A DNA stretch of 64,000 nt. Origin: Actinocorallia herbida. GTDB lineage: Bacteria; Actinomycetota; Actinomycetes; Streptosporangiales; Streptosporangiaceae. This document shows, one piece after another, positions 54,457 to 64,000 of this stretch (position 1 is its first letter; each line of letters begins with the position of its first letter). A model generated the notes under the pieces. That model saw only the letters and a list, made by a program, of their open reading frames with translations, was not told where the DNA came from and did no database searches. The translations under genes and the position numbers were made by a program. The DNA lies in assembly GCF_003751225.1 (NCBI RefSeq), contig NZ_RJKE01000001.1, positions 9,052,001 through 9,116,000 of the forward strand, in the 5' to 3' direction.

Positions 54457-54534
54457 GGGGCGTTGCCTTGAGGGGTTTCTTCCTCGGCGACGAGAAGTGA
54501 GATTACCCCATCGTGGCGGGCAACGCGAACTGGA

Positions 54535-55397
54535 TTACTCGGCCTCCTTGAGGGTGACCTCCACGCCGCCGACGAAGTCGGACGCGAGGTTGTAGATCAC
54601 CGAGCCGACCGTCGCCAGAGCGGTGATGAGCAGCACGTTCAGGGCGCCGATGAGCGCCGTGTAGCCGAGGATGCGGCCCGCGGTGAACCAGCTCCCCGCG
54701 CCCGCTCCGTCGGACCCCGTGGTCTCGTTGATCGCCTCGGTGATCGAGTCGAACACGCCGAGCCCCGCGAGGATCATGTAGAGCACGGTGACCGCGACGA
54801 AGAGCACGACGAAGCACACGAGCGACATGATGAAGCTGAACTTCATCACCGACCACGGCTCGAACCGCGAGATCTGGAGATGCGCCCGGCGCGGGTTCTT
54901 GCCGTCCGCGCCCCCGCCGGAGGTCGCGGCGGCCCTCAGCTTCGCGCTGAGCGCCTGCGCGGCCGACGCCACGGGTCGGTCCGTCGACGGCTGCCCGGCG
55001 GGCACCGCGGCCGCACCGAGCGGCAGCGGCGCCGCCGCGACGGCCGGGGCCGGGCCGAACGCCGGAGCGCCCGCCCGGTCCGCGAACACCGAGGTCGCCG
55101 GCTCGGCGGCCGTCGCCCACGGCGGGTCGATGACCGTCTCGGTGGCTCCCGCGGAGTCCGCACCGTTGGCGGCGACCTTGTCCATAGTGCCTGCCTTATC
55201 CGCCTCGGCGGGGCCGTCCGCGACCGCGGCGGCGGCCTCCACGACGTTCGCCGCGGCGCCGTCCTTCGCCAGATCGACCTGGGTTTCGGCCTTGCCGGGA
55301 TCCGCCTGCGCGGCCGCGGCCTCGCCGGTCACCGAGCCCCCGGCCGCGCCGCCCTCGGGCGGACCGCCGGCCCTGTTCTCGTTCCTAGAGGTCGTGC

Positions 55398-55401
<4 letters not shown>
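54535..55401 (-). CDS. DUF3566 membrane protein
   Basis: 288 residues. About 165 N-terminal residues are disordered and rich in Ala, Gly, Pro and acids. The conserved domain follows: [20 protein letters not shown], a second helix after [20 protein letters not shown], and [16 protein letters not shown] at the end. The GTG overlaps the gyrA stop (GTGA). The family is always near gyrA in actinobacteria; its role is unknown. Confidence 0.93.
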
Positions 55402-57911
<2,510 letters not shown>

Positions 57912-57969
57912 TGCGAAACCTCTTCTACTGCGTCATGAAGTAAGGAAACGGTCTGGGGACCCGGCCGGA

Positions 57970-60204
<2,235 letters not shown>

Positions 60205-60702
60205 TTATCGGACACGCCACTGGCCGGGGCGGCGTTCGGCCTGCGGGCCCACCACCTTGACCCGTTTCACTGTGCCGTCGCCCAGCTCCTCATTGAGCCG
60301 CCGCACAAGCTGTCCGGCGAGCAGCCGGACCTGCTGCGCCCAGGCGGGCGAGTCGCAGTGGACGGTCAGTTCGCCGTCGACGAAGGTGCCCGGGGCGGTG
60401 TGCTCGGCGACCTTCGGGCCGACGAACACGGCCCAGTTGCCGAAGACGCCGCCGACCGCCGCGCGCTCCTCCCAGCCGCGCTCGGACAGCAGCTTCTTGA
60501 TCCCCGCGCCGAACAGCTGCGGCCCGCCGCCCCTGGTCGGGTCCCGCGGCACGTCCCCGTTCCGCTTGCGCCGCCGCTGCCCGGGCACCGACTGCCGCTT
60601 GGCCGCGTCGGCCCGAGCCTGCGCCAGCGCCTCCCGGGCCAGCTCGATCCCCGTCTTCGCCTTCGGCTCCTCGGCCTGGCCCCCGGCGCCCTCAGCGATC
60701 AC
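60205..60702 (-). CDS. DciA-like replication protein (DUF721)
   Basis: 165 residues. A basic disordered N-terminus ([18 protein letters not shown]) precedes the DUF721 domain ([50 protein letters not shown]). DciA is the ancestral loader of replicative helicase DnaB. The start overlaps the recF end by 11 bp, as in other actinobacteria. Confidence 0.92.
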   Translation of the reverse strand: MIAEGAGGQAEEPKAKTGIELAREALAQARADAAKRQSVPGQRRRKRNGDVPRDPTRGGGPQLFGAGIKKLLSERGWEERAAVGGVFGNWAVFVGPKVAEHTAPGTFVDGELTVHCDSPAWAQQVRLLAGQLVRRLNEELGDGTVKRVKVVGPQAERRPGQWRVR

Positions 60703-61822
60703 GGGTCACCTCGCCCGCGGAGACCGCATAGACGGCGCCGGTGAGTTCCGAAGGGACGTCCTCGGGGACCGCGGCGGTGATCAGGACCTGCTCTGCGGGG
60801 GCGACCATCTCGGCCAGCCTGCGGCGGCGGCCTGAGTCGAGTTCGGCGAAGACGTCGTCGAGGATGAGGACGGGGTCGTCGCCGTCGGCGCGCAGGAGTT
60901 CGTAGGCGGCGAGGCGGAGCGCGAGGGCGAACGACCAGGACTCGCCGTGGCTGGCGTAGCCGCGGGCGGGGAAGTCGCCGAGCTTGAGCAGCAGTTCGTC
61001 GCGATGCGGGCCGATCACCGTGGTGCCGCGGGCCAGCTCCTGGCGGCGGGCCTCGACGAGGCCGGCGAGCAGGTACTCCACGAGTTGTCCACGGCCTGTG
61101 GAGAACTCGCCCGGCCCGTCGCCCCCGGAGAAGCGGTACTCCAGGCCTGCCCCCGCGCCCGGCGCGAGTTCGGCGTACGCCTTGGCGACGAGCGGGGACA
61201 GCGCGGCGACCAGATCGAGCCTGGCCGCCAGCAGCTCGGCCCCGACCTGCGCGAGGTGCGTGTCCCAGACCTCGAGGGTCGCGGTGAGCTCGGCGGTGAG
61301 GCCCCGGCGCTGCTGGGCCGCGCTCTTCAGCAGCGCGTTCCGCTGCTTCAGCACCCTGTCGTAGTCGGCCCGCACCCCGGCGAAACGCGGGGTGCGGGTG
61401 GTGAGCAGCTCGTCGAGGAAGCGGCGGCGCTCACCCGGATCGCCCTTCACCAGGGAGAGGTCCTCGGGCGCGAACAGGACGGTGCGCAGCATCCCCAGGA
61501 TCTCGCGCGGCCGGGGAACGGGCGCCCGGTTGAGCCGCGCCCGGTTCGCCCTGCCCGGGTTGATCTCCAGTTCGATCAGCGCCTCGCGGACGTCCCGGTG
61601 CACCCGGGCCCGCACGATCGCGCGCGGCGCGCCCTGGCGGACCAGCGGCGCGTCGGTGGCGACCCGGTGGCTGCCGTGCGTGGCGACGTAGCCGATCGCC
61701 TCGACGAGATTGGTCTTGCCCTGCCCGTTCGGCCCGACGAACGCGCTGACGCCCGCGTCGAGAGGTACCTCTGCGACGGCGTAGGACCGGAAGTCCGCGA
61801 GGGTCAGATGGGCGACGTGCAC
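60692..61822 (-). CDS. recF: DNA replication and repair protein RecF
   Basis: 376 residues, SMC-like ABC ATPase. Walker A is [18 protein letters not shown], the signature region is [16 protein letters not shown], and Walker B is [13 protein letters not shown]. It begins [19 protein letters not shown]. It loads RecA at gaps through RecO/R. Co-directional with dciA. Confidence 0.97.
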   Translation of the reverse strand: MHVAHLTLADFRSYAVAEVPLDAGVSAFVGPNGQGKTNLVEAIGYVATHGSHRVATDAPLVRQGAPRAIVRARVHRDVREALIELEINPGRANRARLNRAPVPRPREILGMLRTVLFAPEDLSLVKGDPGERRRFLDELLTTRTPRFAGVRADYDRVLKQRNALLKSAAQQRRGLTAELTATLEVWDTHLAQVGAELLAARLDLVAALSPLVAKAYAELAPGAGAGLEYRFSGGDGPGEFSTGRGQLVEYLLAGLVEARRQELARGTTVIGPHRDELLLKLGDFPARGYASHGESWSFALALRLAAYELLRADGDDPVLILDDVFAELDSGRRRRLAEMVAPAEQVLITAAVPEDVPSELTGAVYAVSAGEVTRDR

Positions 61823-61874
61823 AGCGACGAGTCTACGGCGGGCCCGTCGTGCGCAGGGTGCTCATGCACAACCT

Positions 61875-61981
61875 GTGGACGACCGGGCGGGGGTGCCCGG
61901 CGCGCCGGAAGCGGGCGTCCACAGGGAGGGGAAGTCCTGTGGACGACCATGGCCGCGAACATCCCCAGCCCTGTGGATAAC
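61875..61981. promoter_or_regulatory. DnaA-box-like sequences between recF and gnd
   Basis: One perfect TTATCCACA (minus orientation, 61972-61980) is accompanied by TGTGGACGA near 61875 and 61939 and GTCCACA near 61917. The gap 61823-62014 holds no gene. Confidence 0.55.
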
Positions 61982-62014
61982 TCGGCCGAGGCGGCTCCGG
62001 TGCTGCTCGGGAGG

Positions 62015-62890
62015 CTACTCCTTGACGACCGCGTGCCCGCCGAACTGGTTGCGCAGCGCCGCGACGACCTTCATCGCGGGCGAGTCGTCCTGCCGCGAGG
62101 CGAACCGCGCGAACAGCGACGCGGTGATCGCCGGCAGCGGGACCGCGTGGTCGACCGCCGCCTGGATGGTCCACCGGCCCTCGCCGCTGTCCGAGGCGTA
62201 CCCGCGGATGTGCTCCAGGTCCGGGTCGTCGGCCAGCGCGCGGTTCAGCAGGTCGAGCAGCCAGGACCGGATGACCGTGCCCTCCTGCCAGCTCTTGAAC
62301 GTCGCGGGGACGTCGGTGACGATCCCCGACGCCTTGATGAGCTCGTAGCCCTCGGCGAAGGACTGCATCATGCCGTACTCGATGCCGTTGTGGACCATCT
62401 TCACGAAGTGGCCCGCGCCGACCTCACCGCTGTGCACGAAGCCGAACTCGCCCTCCGGCTTGAGCGTGTCGAAGACGGGCTGGGCCTTGGCCACGTCGTC
62501 GGCCGAGCCGCCGACCATGAGCGCGTAGCCGTTCTCCAGGCCCCAGACGCCGCCGGAGACGCCGCAGTCGACGAACCCGATGCCCTTGGCCTTGAGCTCG
62601 ACCGCGTGGCGCTGGTCGTCCACATAGTGCGAGTTGCCACCGTCGACGACGAGGTCGCCGGGGGAGAGCAGCTCGGCGAGCTGCTCGATCGTCGCCTGGG
62701 TCGGGGATCCGGCGGGGACCATCACCCACACCACGCGCGGCGCGGGCAGCCGCTCGACCAGCTCGGCCAGCGAGCCCGCGTCGCTCAGGCCCGGGTCGCG
62801 GTCGTACCCGATGACCGTGTGGCCGCCGCGGCGCAGCCGCTCGGCCATGTTCCCGCCCATCTTGCCCAGGCCGACGAGTCCCAGTTCCAT
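62015..62890 (-). CDS. gnd: 6-phosphogluconate dehydrogenase, decarboxylating (short form)
   Basis: 291 residues, the short GndA/YqeC class. The Rossmann motif is GLVGLGKMGGNMAERL. VVDGGNSHYVDD, GFVDCGVSGGVWGLENG (substrate) and the catalytic Lys in GHFVKMVHNGIEYGMMQ follow. It makes ribulose 5-phosphate from 6-phosphogluconate. ATG 62890 has AGGAG upstream. Confidence 0.93.
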   Translation of the reverse strand: MELGLVGLGKMGGNMAERLRRGGHTVIGYDRDPGLSDAGSLAELVERLPAPRVVWVMVPAGSPTQATIEQLAELLSPGDLVVDGGNSHYVDDQRHAVELKAKGIGFVDCGVSGGVWGLENGYALMVGGSADDVAKAQPVFDTLKPEGEFGFVHSGEVGAGHFVKMVHNGIEYGMMQSFAEGYELIKASGIVTDVPATFKSWQEGTVIRSWLLDLLNRALADDPDLEHIRGYASDSGEGRWTIQAAVDHAVPLPAITASLFARFASRQDDSPAMKVVAALRNQFGGHAVVKE

Positions 62891-63024
62891 GCCACTCCTC
62901 ATAGGGGCAGGTCCTCCTGCACGGAGGGACCTGAAAGCCGTTCCTTGTGGGAAACCGCCACAAGGCTAGTCCTCCACAGTCCGTCCCTACCCCGGCATGG
63001 GCACGCCCGCCCGTGAAACCGAAC

Positions 63025-63080
63025 ACCCACTTGTCCACAGGGTCCGTCCACAGGTCGTCGACGCCTGTGGACAAGTGGGT
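63025..63080. promoter_or_regulatory. Inverted DnaA boxes between gnd and dnaN
   Basis: A 17-bp arm (63025-63041, containing TTGTCCACA) is repeated as its exact reverse complement at 63064-63080, with a further GTCCACA in the 22-bp spacer. It starts 14 bp beyond the dnaN stop and could also act as its terminator. Confidence 0.7.
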
Positions 63081-63093
63081 CTTCCCGCAGGGC

Positions 63094-64000
63094 TCAGCCG
63101 GACAGCCGGACCGGCATGATCAGGTAGCGGTAGGTCGGCGCCCCCTCGTCGACCGGCTTGCCCGTGAGGACCGCGGGCTTGGTCGGCGTGGTGAACGACA
63201 GCCGCGCGATGTCCGAGCCGATGTGCGACAGCCCGTCGAGGACGTACTGGTGGTTGAAGGCGATGTTGATGTCCTCGCCCTCCAGAACGGCCTCCAGGGC
63301 CTCGACGGCCTGGGCCTCGTCCCCGGTCCCCGCTTCCAGGACGACCTCTCCCTGGCTGAACTGGAGCCGCACAGGGGTGTTCCGCTCGGCCACCAGGGAC
63401 ACGCGCTTGAGCGCGTCGACGAACTGGCTCGTCTGGACCTCGGCGTATCCGGCGTACTCGGCGGGGAAGAGCGACCGGTACTTCACGAAGTCGCCGTCGA
63501 GGAGCCGGGACGTGGTCTTGCGGCCGCCGCCCTCGAAGCCGATCATGCCCTCGCCCTGGCCGTCGGCGCCGCCACCGAGCGAGATCTTCACCTCCGCGCC
63601 GGAGGTCAGCGACTTGGCGGTGTCGGCGAGGGTCTTCGCCGGGATGAGCGCGACGCCCGCGCGGTCGGGGGTGTCCGGGGTCCACTTGAACTCGCGGACG
63701 GCCAGCCGGTAGCGGTCGGTGGAGGCCAGCGTGACGGTGTCGCCGTCGATCTCGACCCGGACGCCGGTGAGCATCGGGATCGTGTCGTCGCGGCCCGCCG
63801 CGATGGCGACCTGGGCGACGGCGGCGGCGAACTCGTCACTGCCGACCACGCCCGCCACGGGCGGGAGCTGCGGCAGCGAGGGGTAGTCCTCCACAGGCAT
63901 CGTCTGGAGTGTGAACTTCGCCGACCCGCACTGGAGCATGACCTTCGCCCCGTCGGTGGTGACGTCCACAGGGTGGGGAGGAAGTGCTCGGCAGATGTCG
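63094..64000 (-). CDS. dnaN: DNA polymerase III beta clamp (5' partial)
   Basis: About 300 C-terminal residues; the frame runs off the window end (DICRALPPHPVDVTTDG crosses 63969), so the internal GTG there is not the start. TLQTMPVEDYPSLPQLP, TDRYRLAVREF and the C-terminal MPVRLSG are typical. The clamp encircles DNA and holds polymerase III. Its position indicates dnaA and oriC just to the right. Confidence 0.97.
   Translation of the reverse strand, partial: DICRALPPHPVDVTTDGAKVMLQCGSAKFTLQTMPVEDYPSLPQLPPVAGVVGSDEFAAAVAQVAIAAGRDDTIPMLTGVRVEIDGDTVTLASTDRYRLAVREFKWTPDTPDRAGVALIPAKTLADTAKSLTSGAEVKISLGGGADGQGEGMIGFEGGGRKTTSRLLDGDFVKYRSLFPAEYAGYAEVQTSQFVDALKRVSLVAERNTPVRLQFSQGEVVLEAGTGDEAQAVEALEAVLEGEDINIAFNHQYVLDGLSHIGSDIARLSFTTPTKPAVLTGKPVDEGAPTYRYLIMPVRLSG

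Overview
The window reads as the chromosome of a high-GC actinomycete next to its replication origin. The right end, read leftwards on the minus strand, is dnaN (cut by the window edge), gnd, recF, dciA, gyrB, gyrA, a DUF3566 gene and tRNA-Ile, so oriC and dnaA should lie just beyond base 64000. CrgA, a PASTA-type PknB, FhaA/FhaB, the Bpa proteasome activator, a DLW-39 protein, class E sortase and frequent GTG/TTG starts all fit a filamentous actinobacterium. Thermomonosporaceae or another Streptosporangiales member is my inference, not something the sequence proves.

Layout. 1-2.2 kb: the end of a MauE-like membrane protein, then an AAA ATPase bracketed by palindromes that share a TCTACGGC core. 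2.4-7.9 kb: MarR regulator, M15 peptidase lipoprotein, an HTH/Clp_N gene pair with a readable operator-promoter, tRNA-Ser, a quinone oxidoreductase, Bpa and a HAD phosphatase. 7.9-12.6 kb: serS, a secreted repeat protein, a crotonase, and pheA with a coupled GNAT gene. 12.7-19.3 kb: polytopic glycosyltransferases (GT-87 type, MptB-like), a GT2 enzyme, a large phosphatase-fold membrane protein and a STAS protein. 19.4-25.3 kb: a Cys-rich small protein, a RsbW-like ATPase, a PAS/GAF histidine kinase, a thiamine-precursor transporter behind a TPP riboswitch, a rhodanese and an SSI-like lipoprotein. 25.3-28.3 kb: Fpg/Nei glycosylase, a cluster of DnaA boxes, a secreted SGNH hydrolase, an apparently autoregulated MarR gene and tRNA-Leu.

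28.4-36.5 kb is the conserved growth and division operon fhaA-fhaB-pstP-ftsW/rodA-pbpA-pknB, closed by a strong terminator. 37-41 kb holds a small secreted Cys protein, pabA/trpG, a 55-residue membrane protein, class E sortase, crgA, a rhomboid protease and a cyclophilin. 41-48 kb carries a Gly-rich membrane protein, an acyltransferase, a polysaccharide deacetylase, an RGG-tailed DEAD-box helicase, a LADTG-anchored surface protein and a DUF4352 lipoprotein. 48.2-54.5 kb runs from tRNA-Ala and the DLW-39 gene to tRNA-Ile, with about 5.5 kb of accessory genes in between (TetR, Crp, a PLP decarboxylase, a quinone oxidoreductase and two unknowns).

Functionally the window couples replication initiation (dnaN, recF, dciA, gyrase, several DnaA-box clusters) with the Ser/Thr kinase system that controls septal peptidoglycan synthesis (PknB, PstP, FHA proteins, FtsW/RodA, PBP, CrgA) and with cell-surface building (mannosyltransferases, sortase and substrate, deacetylase). 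I see no CRISPR array, prophage or intact insertion sequence. The least explained signals are the TCTCTA/TAGAGA arrays around the AAA ATPase, the palindromic DnaA-box elements away from oriC, and a 33-bp repeat at 20.1 kb.
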